Below are positions 43,283 to 54,747 of a DNA stretch of 64,000 bases, piece after piece. The translations under genes were made by a program, and so were the position numbers. The first letter of the stretch is position 1. Each line of letters opens with the position of its first letter. The stretch lies in contig JAGMWG010000021.1 in assembly GCA_020744225.1 (NCBI GenBank), positions 62,001 through 126,000 of the forward strand, read 5' to 3'. The notes under the pieces are model-generated. The model was not told the DNA's origin, did not search any database, and worked only from the letters and a program-made list of their open reading frames with translations. This stretch comes from Paraphoma chrysanthemicola (Eukaryota; Ascomycota; Dothideomycetes; Pleosporales; Phaeosphaeriaceae).

Positions 43283-46200
43283 GCTTCCGCCCCAGTCGCG
43301 CGCTGAAAAGACATCATGAATTCCAAGCTTGTTCGACTCGACACTTACCTGACGGCCCAAGCGAACTCAAACGAATTCAATTCTACACGAATGCTTGAAG
43401 GCAGGCACGATATATTCGGCCGCGTGATTTGGCTGTTCGACTGGTTGTTTGGACTAAGCACTTCGAGACCCTCACGTCACTTCATGAGCGTAGCATAACA
43501 CCGATGAAGTATTGAATGCCTCCAAGCAACTGTATAAATAAATATTTGGTAGCATGTGAATATAGCCAGCCTACAGAATCCAAGAGTGTGTGGCGAGGCT
43601 TCTCCGGCGTGTCTGCGAGGGTTTGTGTTCATAATACCCGCACATGCTCCTCCCTGACAAACCTGCAAAGGCCGTATCGAATCGCCAGACAAAGCACGAC
43701 TATTAACAGAGGTGTTGATAGTAGAGCAATAAAAGCAGCATGGTATTCAAAGTGGTCGCTGTGCTCAATTACGCCTGGAGCAAGAGTATGTCTAGCATCC
43801 GGACGGGTCCACGTTGGTGAATATAAGCTTCGTGGAAACACGATCGCATGAGATTGCAGTAGTAGTCACGCTTGACGCAATTGTACGTTGAACGTTAGAA
43901 CGTCTCTTGCCAGTATCAGTTGTCCAAAACGGGATGTACCTTGAATAAGCGACCTGTAAGTCCATGAGTCGCGGGACAGCTTCCGGAAGCGACCTCCCAA
44001 TCTCTAACCGATGAGCGACAACCCTAGCTTACCCAGCTCTCCGTTAGCCTTGGTAAGCAGCCTCCCCACAGAGGGGCTTTCTTTGTTTGGCATTACGCCA
44101 GCAATACGATCCCGCATCGCGCACATTGACTAGCAGTCACCTGACAGCTGCTGAGCCAGTCAATTCTGTTTCGCCACTGAAGCGAAGCGCTGTGACTGTG
44201 CGGAAGCTGTTGTGGTGTTGCGAGAGGCTGAGATATCGGATGTCGTGAGGCAAAGGCCAAACTCAGCGGTGGCTGCCTACTTCCCCGCCATGGCGCTCGC
44301 GTTGCAGGCCAACGGTCCGAAGTGATGGATGGGCGATCCATGCGTAACTCCGAGCTGGGCTTGATTTTCTTGGCTTTGATGGCAATCGGCCTATTCTGAC
44401 CGATGTACGGGCGGTAGTTGCATGATTGGACCGGATGTCACAACCGCGCGATTCCAGATGTTCGCTCACCGTTTGCGACTGTCTTTTGAGCCTCAGTGCT
44501 GACGACGTTGAGGTTGAGACATGTGTTGCGGTTGTTCGCGGTTAGCTTGCAGTGTCTGAAAAGTGGATAAGAAATGTGGGGAAAGGTGAGCTAAGTGTGA
44601 TGGTCTGGGTCCGCATGCCCAATTGGCTCCATCGGGTCGCAGTCCTGCCATTTAGCGCTTCAAAGAGTTCCCAGCGTTCATCACCGGTAGCCGCTTGCAG
44701 GGACCCATGGCATGCGATGATTCACGCTAGTTTGATCGCGTGAGGGCGAGGACCACTAGCTTACACAGACAACATGATTTCGAGGCTCTGTACGAGGACG
44801 TGAACGACAAGTGAACTGCCTGCAACTGCCATTGGCGCGTTTACACAGACTTCGATTGGCGATCCTTGACGGGTTTGTTGAAGGAGAATGTTGCAGCGGC
44901 GCATGGTCCTCTTAGGGCTGATCCTGGCGAAGAGGAACAGAGTTTACGAGCACCATCCTTGACCAACATGGGCACGATGACGGCTGGCCGGACGCGTTTG
45001 AGTTGCTCGCGCGGACCGAGGGGTTTGATAGATATTGCATTGTGCGTCGTGAGAGCGTGAGCAAGACGTGCTTTAAGACCTGGTAAAGCTCAGAGTGGTA
45101 TAAGTGTCGCACCAGGGTAGGGTACCCGGATGTATACCAGGACTAACACGTTTCGCGGATGAGAGTCGTGTCAGGTGCTCAGAGAAAATAGCAGCGCTAC
45201 TTCGTCAGTTCAGGCAATTGCAAACCAGAACGGGGCGCTTGGGGTAGTGTCAGACTGTTGTGAGATGTGCAGTGACGTGGGCCCACTGCTCCTGTGGCGC
45301 ATCCAGATTGATGAAAGTAGTGGTGAGAGGACAGGATTGTGATTCGAGCGCTCCTACGGCAGCGAGTCATCTGCTTTCTTGTCCATCTTGGAAGACTGCC
45401 ATCAGGTTGCATGATAAAGAAAATCACAGTGACTCGAAGTTAGCGTAGTTGTGATAGCGGTCTGGTCCTCCCGAATCAGGGACGAGGATATACCTCAGAA
45501 CAAAGAAAAAGTGCACACAAGTCCACCGGTGAGCGAATCAGAACCTTGCTAGGGGCACACTTGAAGATTGAGTGTGGTAGTCCGAGATGCTGCAAAGGAA
45601 AGGGCTACCATCGGTACACAAGCTCGGCTGTGGTGACGTGAGCTTGGCTGGAAGTAGTTTCCCGACAGACGAGTCCACGTGGCGGTGGTGTCGAGAGCAT
45701 GTTTAATTATCCAAGGTGTTGGGATGTTGGCGGTAGACGTATCTGTCTGATGCGCTCTGTCAAGGACGGAGGCGTGAATAAGTGAGATGGCGATAAGACT
45801 GCGGCATGAATGCAGAAGGAGCGAATGGCGACCCTCTTCTAAATGACCATGCGGCTCTTCCAAGACGTGAAGGTTGCAAGTTGGCACGGAAGTTGTTTTT
45901 CGGAAGTGTTCGGCATCCCGAAGCTTCGCGCGCCAGTGATTGGCTGCCTCTGCGCGATTGCGTCTGCTGCCTGATCTAAAAGCTGACTCCCAAAATCACA
46001 GGCTTTTTGGACAGTTTTGTAATCCTGGCTGCAAGAGAGATAGCACCTTCAAGCGCAAGCCTGCCGCAAAGTCGCCCTGCATCTAGACGTGTGGACTGCG
46101 TCCGGAAGTTGCCAACCTCTGATCGCGGTCCAGGACGGGTCCCGTGTGGCTGCAGCGACGGCATCGAACAGCTGTTCCATGGATCGCGTAGCAGACTGCG

Positions 46201-48058
46201 GCAGACTTGGTCGCTTGGACATGATCGTCGTCGCCAGGCCCACGGCGGTGATTCGCTGCACGGCCGGTACTCGACGCACCACGCGACCGGGATTCGAGGG
46301 CTCGGTCGCAATTTGGGCCGCTGTTCAAAAGCCACACAGCGATGCGCTAGCAGCTGCTGCCATGGTCAAGGCTGTGGGCTCGGAGAGCGGCCGACGAGCT
46401 TGTCCGCTTGTGAAGGGGAATTCTATTGACCGCACTGCAAGTGCCGCAAGCGCAATAGCCTGAAGCTTCGCGTCCTGGCTGTATGCAAGCGGGCGCTCAG
46501 GGGTGCGTCCCTCGACGACCTCGGAGCACGACTGGCGCTCTTGAGAGAGCGGTCGGGGCACGCAGAGCCGCCACTGTGCGCTTCACGTCGATGCGCAGAG
46601 GTACCGGCTGCGTGCTGCGGCACCCAGACTGCACATGGGCTTGAGCATCCCACGCCGCGTCCTGGTAAGAATGTCGTGGGCGCCTCAGCGGTCGCAGAGA
46701 CACAGATGCTGCAGGCTAGCTAAGCCCGCCAATGGGAAGCAGAGCCACCTGCACCACGGGCTTAGATCGCTGGGGAAGCGTTGGCGGCAGCAGAGGGCCA
46801 TAGCACCCTGACCCATAGCTGTGCTGATATGGCCGAGTGGTGAGCGTGTCGCAGAGAGAGTGGTGAGCGTCCGCTCCGTCTGTGGTGTTGGCCGCACGCA
46901 CAACCTCATGCGACGCGGCCGGCGAGGGGGGCAAGAAGAAGACGGCAGCGCAGCGCAGCGCATACAGCAGGCGCACGTCGAAGAGCGCACTCGCACTGTG
47001 CATGTCGTTATATGCAGACGCAGCACGCTTGTGGTGCCGTCGAGCGCGGTACCTGTGCGAGTATCCGGGTCGCACAGGCAGGCAAATTAGCTCCCCTCTA
47101 GGGTTCCTCGACGGTGGTCGCGGTGGGCAGGCTACATACAAGCCGCAAGCCTGCCCGCGTCAGAGCGCACACCCAGCTCCCAGCATACCAAACCCTCCTG
47201 GCGACTTTTCAGTAGTGGTACCCCGATTCCAAGTCCAACAGAGTGCCTCCCCTCCACACCCTCTTCGCCCACGCACACGTCCGTCCACCGCTCCGTGCCG
47301 CTCCCTCCACGCCCAACTGCCATTCTACTGCCGCGTCGCTCGCTCTGACTGCTAACCTCTGCGCGCTGCTTCTTCTACGCTCCAGCTCAGACAAAAGTGC
47401 CCTGGCGCCCCAGTCGCGTGTGATTCGCCGAGCAGCAATCCGACTACGGGCGATCCGAGCGTCTCAACTCGAGTCCAGCGCCCAAAAGGCCCCTCGTCAG
47501 CCCTCGTAATTGGTCTTCACGCCCGTTTTCACTTCCAAAAAATCTCCCAATTACCAGCGCAGCCGTCGCTGCATGCGCATTCCTTAACAACCCGACTGCC
47601 CTCTAGTGCGCGACAGCACGCATCCACCTGTTGATTCCCTCCGCCGCGTCCTGGCCCCCCCTCGCCTTGTCGCGGATCCCACTGCTTGCACCAACACACG
47701 CACTCGGACGCCTGCATTACCCACCCGCTGCCTGCGCGCAGCCTGCAGCCGGCCTCGACTCCAGCGCTTTCCGCCTGACCGTGCACTGCGCCAATCGCCC
47801 GCCTTTTCGCGTGCGATTGCGACCTGCGAATCGCGCCCGCCAAAACTTGACTTTGGCATAACGACGTTTCGAAGCTGTTTTACACCCACGCTCCACCGCC
47901 GCCACGCCGCACTCAACACGACTCGGTCCGGATCCTGACGCATCGGGCTTGCTTTCTGATCGTCGCACCTGCTCGCCTTTCCCGTCCCGTCGCGCCTCGA
48001 CCTTCGCTCTTTGTCTCTCCCAATACGGCGCTGCAATACCGCGACCACAAAGGAGAAA
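43283..48058. other. Gene-poor region and leader of the Whi3-like gene
   Basis: About 3.8 kb (43.3-47.1 kb) contains no gene I can support. Its many open frames come from high local GC (mainly 46-47 kb) and lack motifs, good starts or splice chains. From about 47.15 to 48.06 kb the + strand is strikingly pyrimidine-rich and probably forms the promoter and a long 5' leader of the Whi3-like gene. I see no transposon ends, tRNA or tandem array. Confidence 0.5.
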
Positions 48059-49786
48059 ATGGCCGGTGGGCCTAGTCCGAGCAGCACGAGTCCCTCGAAC
48101 CTCTCCAACAGCCCGTTTCTGCACGGGTCCCTCAGCAGCTCCACCTCGTCCTCGCCGCCCAAGCCCTTTTCCTCGCAGAACACCATGACCGCAGACGTCT
48201 TCTCTGCGTCACATCCCTACGGCATGTCCGGCGCATTCGGAGAGCGAAGACCCATGGAAAAGAATGGCCTGTCCATGCTCTCGTCTCTCAGCGACGCCGA
48301 AAACGGCACCGGCCCCAATGGCCGTCACACGATCTTCCTGCGCAAGCTGCCCAGCAACAGCGATCGCGAGGCTGTGCGCAACATTCTCCTCTTTGCCAAA
48401 GATCTCATCGACTGCGAGATGGTCCAGCAGTCCAGGCTCACCGACGACAAGGGCTTTGCCGCAGCCGTCGCCCATTTCCAGACATATGACGGCGCAAAGG
48501 AAGCGCGCGATCTGCTGAATGGAAAGCGCAATGCCACCAACGATGCGACACTGATTGTGGATTTGCTGCAAGATCCGCAGCCAGGAGCTATTGGCTCGCG
48601 GCGCAACACAGTCGACAGCGCATCCAACCGACAGGGATCCATCGCAACTGGGATCGCCGGCGCTACCACGAATGGTCGACAATCGTCGCGATACAATGGG
48701 ACCTTCCAAAATATGGAGAAGATGTCCCCACCAAACGGTACCCCGGGCCTTGGCAACGGGGAATTCCCCGTATCGAACCTATTCTCGCCAACGTCACCCG
48801 TCAACACCTCTTTCACCAGCCGCAACCTCGGCAAATCTGTCATCAACGACGAGGCTGATGACGATGATGGCCTGCTCAATGACCCGCTTGGCTACGCGAC
48901 TGGCGGACCTCCTGCACAATCCAGCATCCAGCGCAGAGCAACGAACCCTAATCCGGCCATACCCGTGTCACGCTTTGCTTCCTTATCCTTGAATACGAAC
49001 GGTGTCAATGGCATGAGTTCTCCACCGCTGCAGAACTATGCTTCTCCTCGATCTGCAGCCAATATGCAGTCACCAGGTAACCTATCGGCCATGTCGCCGC
49101 ACACGATTCCGTCCGCCCTGAGCAATACACCAAGTGGAGGCTACCAGCAGTACTCGCAGCATTTTGCTAGACCGACCTACCCACCAGTGAACCCGGCTGA
49201 CCAGAACCCGCCTTGTAATACGCTCTACGTCGGCAACCTCCCAATGGACACTTCCGAGGACGAGCTCAAAGCTGTCTTCTCCAAGCAGCGCGGATACAAG
49301 CGACTCTGCTTCCGGACAAAGCAGAACGGACCTATGTGCTTTGTAGAGTTCGAGGACACGTCCTTTGCCACCAAAGCTCTGAACGAGCTTTATGGGTACA
49401 TGCTGCACAACAGCGTCAAAGGTGGCATTCGACTGAGTTTCTCGAAGAACCCTCTGGGCGTGCGCAGCGGCCAGAACGGAGGCATGGGCCCTCCCTCCGC
49501 CATTACGCCTACCACACCTTTGTCGGGATATGGCAGCAACGTCGCGGCTCCACCAGGCTTTTCTACCGCTACTGGACCGCCGCCTGGTCTGCAAGCACCC
49601 CCGGGCCTCTCTACCCCTAGCCACTCCAGCGGACCCGCCGGTTACAACGTGTACGCCAACGGCGGCTTTGGCATGGGCCACAACGACATGGCTAGCCAAA
49701 TGCGGCAGCCGCTTGCCACCAACGTTTCTGGCAACGGCTTCGGATCCATGGGCGGAGGCTATTCTTCCTACATGATGGGACGTTGA
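48059..49786 (+). CDS. WHI3: Whi3-like RNA-binding protein, two RRMs
   Basis: Single exon, 575 residues, starting in an AAAATGGCC context. RRM1 (about residues 90-170) has RNP2-like TIFLRKLP and RNP1-like GFAAAVAHF. After a long Ser/Asn/Pro-rich linker, RRM2 (about 387-465) reads TLYVGNLP ... GPMCFVEFED, followed by KGGIRLSFSKNPLGVRSGQ. The NPPCNTLYVGNLP and KGGIRLSFSKNPLGVR stretches are hallmarks of the Whi3 family. Yeast Whi3 binds GCAU-containing mRNAs such as CLN3 and delays cell-cycle entry; in filamentous relatives Whi3 forms condensates that position cyclin and formin mRNAs. The C-terminal 110 residues are Gly/Pro/Ser-rich and likely disordered, which fits condensate formation. An upstream frame extension exists but has no ATG. 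Confidence 0.93.
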   Translation: MAGGPSPSSTSPSNLSNSPFLHGSLSSSTSSSPPKPFSSQNTMTADVFSASHPYGMSGAFGERRPMEKNGLSMLSSLSDAENGTGPNGRHTIFLRKLPSNSDREAVRNILLFAKDLIDCEMVQQSRLTDDKGFAAAVAHFQTYDGAKEARDLLNGKRNATNDATLIVDLLQDPQPGAIGSRRNTVDSASNRQGSIATGIAGATTNGRQSSRYNGTFQNMEKMSPPNGTPGLGNGEFPVSNLFSPTSPVNTSFTSRNLGKSVINDEADDDDGLLNDPLGYATGGPPAQSSIQRRATNPNPAIPVSRFASLSLNTNGVNGMSSPPLQNYASPRSAANMQSPGNLSAMSPHTIPSALSNTPSGGYQQYSQHFARPTYPPVNPADQNPPCNTLYVGNLPMDTSEDELKAVFSKQRGYKRLCFRTKQNGPMCFVEFEDTSFATKALNELYGYMLHNSVKGGIRLSFSKNPLGVRSGQNGGMGPPSAITPTTPLSGYGSNVAAPPGFSTATGPPPGLQAPPGLSTPSHSSGPAGYNVYANGGFGMGHNDMASQMRQPLATNVSGNGFGSMGGGYSSYMMGR

Positions 49787-51173
49787 ACCGCTCTTGCGAT
49801 GACCATGACTGCGAGCTCCAGCTGGTGGAGTCGAAGATGCAGTTCGACATGCTGTTATGAGTGATGACCGGAGTTTGGGGGTGCAACATCACTGCGCATT
49901 TGGAAAACTCATGCCACATCTATTGTCGCGTTATATTCTGTCACTTCAGTCATTGCGAAGGTGTTGAGTTGTTTGGTTCATATCTTGCTTCATTTCTTCA
50001 TTTAAGCAGAGGGCATGGGTACTGGCGCTGAACATGTTCAGGACCGTTGACGTCTATTGGGGCGTGGACTACATTTCCAGCATACAGCGATGATTCCCCC
50101 TTGCGCGTTGTGCACTTGGTTACACGGTTGCAGGAGCTGGCGTTCAGACGGAATCGGATTGTCACACCTTTCTCACTTCTTTCATTGACGGCTTTCATGT
50201 CGTTTGCCCAAGATCCCATTTGGTACCAGTCTGGACTGGGACTGACGAAATTTCGAGGGCTGGTAGGGACACGTTTGTCCGTACTTGATGGTATTCTCTT
50301 GGTCATTTTACTCTTCTCAACGAGAGCACGTTGGACATGCTTGCGCATATACACATGGTACGGCGCTATCAACATCTGGTTGTGCATGGCTTTGGCTTGA
50401 TTACATTCGACGGACAGGGCATGCTGGGAGCGGTTGTTGCATGGCGGAATAATTGTTGGAATAATAAGTGTCTCATTTCATTGCGCTGTCTCTTTTGGGT
50501 CTGGGTTCATTTGCACGGTAGATGCGCATGGAAAAGCTCCGCGGCATACTGGAGCTCGGCGCCATTCTGTCCTTACAGCATTCCACCAAGCATATTTATT
50601 CCCCATCGGCGTTATTCTATCAATACCATGGCTTCTCTTCTTTGCATTGCATGTGCCATTCCTACATCCATGCTAGCTTCAGTCCCATAGACTGCATGCG
50701 CCTTCCGGAAGACGTCGTTCTCCATTGAAAAAAATCGCACATGACCACTGTTGCGTGTGGACGATCACTACAATTACCCTTCCCCATCGTCGATGCACCC
50801 CACGTGGCTTTGGTGAAGTATGACGTTGGCTTGCAGGAATGAAACGGTGCCTGAATGATTGGCGTGCAGATCCTGTCGTGTTCGAGACTTCTAGAAGCAG
50901 AGCAGTTTCCCAAGAGAAGATAGTCTCGAGACAAGGTGGTCTGGCAATTAATCTCTGCAGTGTGATGTCGGAAGTGGAGGTCTGCCATCTTGATTGGATT
51001 CCGACGTATGCAGCTGGCGCCTTGGCGCCAGCTCCGAACTAGACTAGTGCTGGATCTTTTTTCGAGCTTGTAGCAGTCTGAACGCCAAACACCACAACCA
51101 ACTCTTCGCGCAGACTGCTCCTGCATTCATTTCTGTTCTTCGGCCCATGTCAATGCGGTAACACACATCACAC
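49787..51173. other. Intergenic region
   Basis: 3' end of the Whi3-like gene (probably long) and promoter of the mS45 gene. A membrane-like frame at 50047-50400 starts with TTG and has no further support. Confidence 0.5.
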
Positions 51174-52620
51174 ATGAGAATGCCTCCCCGGTTACGTTCC
51201 CCCAACTTGCCTTCTTCCGCCACAACGCCTTTCTCCTCTAGCTCCTGCACACGACCTCAATGCATCGCACCACCCGCACGGTCATCGCGCGACTTCTCAC
51301 AATCACCATGTCCACAGATCACGCTACGGCGGCGGAAATTTTATGAGTGGATGAACGGACCTGGGCGGCAGCTGAAAGAATCGCTCCCAGGCTCGACAAA
51401 TTACCTGGGTGCTTACGACAAATATGGCAACCTCGTTCGGGCAGGCCCTGGGTGGTCACGAGAGAAGGCTAAGCAGGCTGCTGAAGGAGTTCAGCCACCC
51501 ATGAAGGCTGAGGATGTAAAGACCGACGTCGAGGCGGAAGCCGAGAAGGCATCCGAGGGCCAAGAAGATCTCGATGCATTAGAGAAGGCGATACGAGAGG
51601 GTGAGGCGGAAGACAAAGAAGCCAAGAAGTCTTCAAAAGAGGAAGATGATGATGCCAAGCTACCTCCAGAAACCGCCGAAGACTTACGGCCGTTTCCACT
51701 CAACCAGTACTTTCGAAGTCAACCAGTGTTGAGTGAAGGGCTACGGGAAGCCATATATCAACGAGTGAAGCGAGACGGAGCTACCGTATCACTTGCCAGC
51801 GTCGAGTTTGGTGTCAGCAATGAGCGTGTCGGTGCTGTTGTACGGCTGAAGCAGATGGAGAAGGAATGGATAGCACAGGTATGTCACTCTCTATCCCCCA
51901 TCTCCCTTGACATGATGAGACAGCTTCAAAATTCGATTAGTCTTTAAGACACCTACATGGTTACAAAAACAAGTCATGCTCTTGCTGAACGTCAACACAA
52001 CCCCCCTGCTACCACGAAACACGATTGGAAAGCGGATCACTGACTGTGAACCTCAGGGCAAACACCTGGCTATGCCCTACTCCAAGGCCGTGCTCGATAT
52101 GCTACCGACCACACCATACATCGATCCGAACAAGCCTGGCAACAAAGGCAAACGGCCAATCACTCACGAACCTATCAATGACCTCATCGTCCACCCCGCC
52201 ACACGGCAACAGCTGTTTGTTCCTGTCTCAGAGTCACGGCACTTCACGCGTGTGGACGCTGGCAAGGCTTTCGACAATAACCTTCTCCCCGCTGATGCAC
52301 GCATTCCACATCCTGAGCTAGTGCAGGCGGAGCGGGAATTAGCAGAAGGCCTCAGCTTTGAGGAGCGACGGAGACTAGCAGAGCAGCGAATGGAGAAGGA
52401 GCAGGCCGAGAAGCGGCGGATAGAAGCGAAGAAACAGGAAGAGATTCGAGCACAGAAGGTCGTTCCCCAGCGGAGATGGGACTTTGTGTTCAAGGATGTC
52501 AGTGTCGATGCTGTGGGACGAGATGGAAGGAGTCACAAGGGCGTTGGTTGGCGGTACGGCATACCTCATGAAGACCGCAAGAAGGGCGTTGTCAAGATCC
52601 CCACCAAGGTGGAGGCATAA
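51174..52620 (+). CDS. MRPS35: Mitochondrial small-subunit ribosomal protein mS45 (Bot1-like)
   Basis: Exons 51174..51878 and 52057..52620 give 422 residues; the ATG at 51180 is an equally possible start. The N-terminal 45 residues are Ser/Arg/Pro-rich without acids, as in a mitochondrial presequence. Next come RRRKFYEWMNGPGRQLKESLPGS/NYLGAYDKYGNLVRA and a Lys/Glu-rich coiled stretch (about 105-165). The conserved core is RPFPLNQYFRSQPVLSE and VEFGVSNERVGAVVRLK; then, after the splice, GKHLAMPYSKAVLDMLPTTPY, INDLIVHPATRQQLF and SESRHFTRVDAGKAF. This is the layout of the eukaryotic mitochondrial regulator (Bot1/mS45) family, needed for mitochondrial translation and respiration. The 178-nt intron is long for this window. 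The C-terminus ends with a basic WRYGIPHEDRKKGVVKIP strand region. Confidence 0.88.
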
Positions 52621-53524
52621 GCATTGAGCTTGGTGCTTGTATCGTATGTAAACGACCAATGAATGGATGTCCACGCCCACTGCCTCATTATACCTGTCAC
52701 GAGCCTCTTCCAACATTCCCATGCACCTCACATCGGGATTGGAGTACACACTAAAACAGACATTGCATGTTTCTCACGGTTTACACCCAGCCAGCGGGAT
52801 CATGGATATTATCCCCGCAAAGGTGGCAAAAATCGCATCTTGGTCAACGCCCTGCATGGATATTCCCGCTGTCCCGCTGTCCATGGGCACCCCAGACACA
52901 GGGCTGATGACATTGCGAGCCATGGCTTGTGCATGCATTGCATGTTTTCGATTTGGTCCGCAGTTCCCCGCACCAATCGTAGTATTTCAGAACAGCCGGA
53001 CATGAACGTGTACACAAAACGGTAAAATGAGCAACGCGATCGATGCAAGGCTAAACAGCATGGTGCTTGATTGATGGATCAACTTGTTTCTGGTCTGCTC
53101 GATATTCAACCACCCCATGCCCCATCCTTACATGCGCTCCTGGAATACCCTACATGCTCTTCACCGATCCGGAGGGGCTGGCCCGCTCCTGTTAGCTTGC
53201 TGTGTTGTGTGCGACTGGGCCGGCTTTGTGTCCCGAGATGATGATGCAGATGCCTGAGGCCAATAAAGTGGCTGCGATTGCCATGTCGTTTGGCTACGCA
53301 TGGGGGCGAGAAATGGAAATCTGGCATGCTGTGTACCGGTAGACCTGATCGTACGATTGTAGACTTTGATGCCATTCGGTGCTCGCACATAGTAAGCTCA
53401 GGCCATCATACCACCGCTTCAGTATTGGGTACGGAACCATCTGCATGATGCTCGCACACAGCTTCCTCACTTGAGGCCCCTACGCGCCAGTCTCCGTCTC
53501 CAATTCCAGCCCTCCCATCCCTCC
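52621..53524. other. Convergent intergenic region
   Basis: Lies between the ends of the mS45 and SND2 genes. Nothing beyond 3' sequence is seen. Confidence 0.5.
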
Positions 53525-54195
53525 TCACCGGTACTGCACTTTCTGGCCCCCCCTCTTCTCCATCTTTGCCTGCCTCTTGCTCGTGGCGGCCTCAGGCTGC
53601 GGCACCCCAGCTGCATCCGTGTACCCCCCACTAACACCCTTATACATTCCCCACGCCGCATATACACTATACGCAGGAATCACACTCCACAACCACCACG
53701 CCTTGTCCCCGACCAGCGCCGCAAAAAATATGCATCCGTAGCTCCAGTACACAATGTCCCACATGTATTCAGTCAGACCCTTGGCTTCGAGGTCTGCGCC
53801 CGCGCGCTTGATGGAGCCGGACTCATCCACAGTAGGGCGCGATTGCGACTCAAAGAGGCCTTGAATGGCGAGCTGGGGGAGGGAGAAGATGATGTAGAGG
53901 ACGAGGGAGCGCCGAGTAAAGGAGCTACGGAAGACCAGGGCGCGCAGAAGCCAGAAGAGGAAGTGGATGAAGAGGGTCAGGTAGAGAGTTTGGTTGAGGC
54001 GGGCGGAGTTGGAGGCGGCGAGGGTTTTGGTAGCTTTCTGGGCGATGTCAGTAGGTGCTGTTGTTGGCAAATATGGCGGTAGGGAATAGTGGAAGTAGTG
54101 AATGCTATCAATTTGGACCGCATTGCTGCTCCTTTGAGCTTTCATGGAAGCAGAATGATGCATGATATGAGAATCGCGAGACGTACTTGTGCCAT
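53525..54195 (-). CDS. SND2: SRP-independent ER targeting protein SND2 / TMEM208
   Basis: Membrane protein of the SND route, which delivers proteins with central or C-terminal transmembrane segments to the ER. Exons complement(53525..54037, 54187..54195) give 173 residues. Exon 1 is only ATG-GCA-CAA; the 149-nt intron (donor GTACGT, TGACAT branch region, acceptor CCCAG) joins to AAAGCTACC, restoring the MAQKATKTLAASNSARL start expected for the family. Hydrophobic segments at about residues 20-40, 48-68 and 100-145 (in two parts) give the membrane topology. The motif EYMWDIVYWSYG and the basic C-terminus (KRQAKMEKRGGQKVQYR) are typical of DUF788. It is divergent from CDC27, with 552 bp between starts. 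Confidence 0.93.
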
Positions 54196-54747
54196 CTTGA
54201 AGACTACTGTGAAAGAACGTGTTGTCTAATGCCTCCCCTGAGCGATATTTCAAGCCCCAATGCTGGTTGCGACGATAGGAAATTCGATGGTGAAGGTGAA
54301 TGTGCGGTGACGTCGAACGCGAGAGGGTCTTTCCGCGCCGCTAGGGTTGTCTGCGCGATGATTGGCTCAGGTGATCGCGCTCTTGCATGCACAACAAGCG
54401 CGAGCAACTTCACGTCGACGGCAACACGAACAACAACGCCTGCGCGCCCCCATCCCGACCCAGTGCAGCTGCCACCACCGACGCTGCCTCCTAATATGGT
54501 CGCCCAGTAGACTCACCTTCACCTCCACTGCGCATCGGTCCCGTTTGCCAATTTGCTTTGTCGAACATCCGAAAGCGTCACCTAGCAACGACATCGACGT
54601 TCACCCAGACACGCCTTCCACACCACTCACCACCCCGCGTACCATTACCTTGCCGCGCCCATGACGATACGGCCGTAGACAACATCACCTCTCCCGCTTC
54701 CCACCATCTCGCGCCGGCCACTGCGATCGTCACAGCACCCGCCCACC
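54196..54747. promoter_or_regulatory. Divergent promoter region, SND2 / CDC27
   Basis: 552 bp between the two ATGs. The CDC27-proximal half is C-rich with many CAC runs. No TATA element is evident. Confidence 0.5.

Noticed and set aside
43629..43841. Minus-strand frame with a hydrophobic helix
   Set aside because: Begins with GTG and has no in-frame ATG or upstream exon that would fit.
46049..46463. Overlapping GC-rich frames on both strands
   Set aside because: Open in several frames at once because of high GC; no conserved features.
47584..48186. 200-codon minus-strand frame upstream of the Whi3-like gene
   Set aside because: Arg/Gly-rich shadow of the pyrimidine-rich leader; overlaps the start of the real gene.
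50047..50400. Membrane-like frame after the Whi3-like gene
   Set aside because: Starts with TTG, first ATG is far inside, and no homology is recognised; probably 3' UTR.
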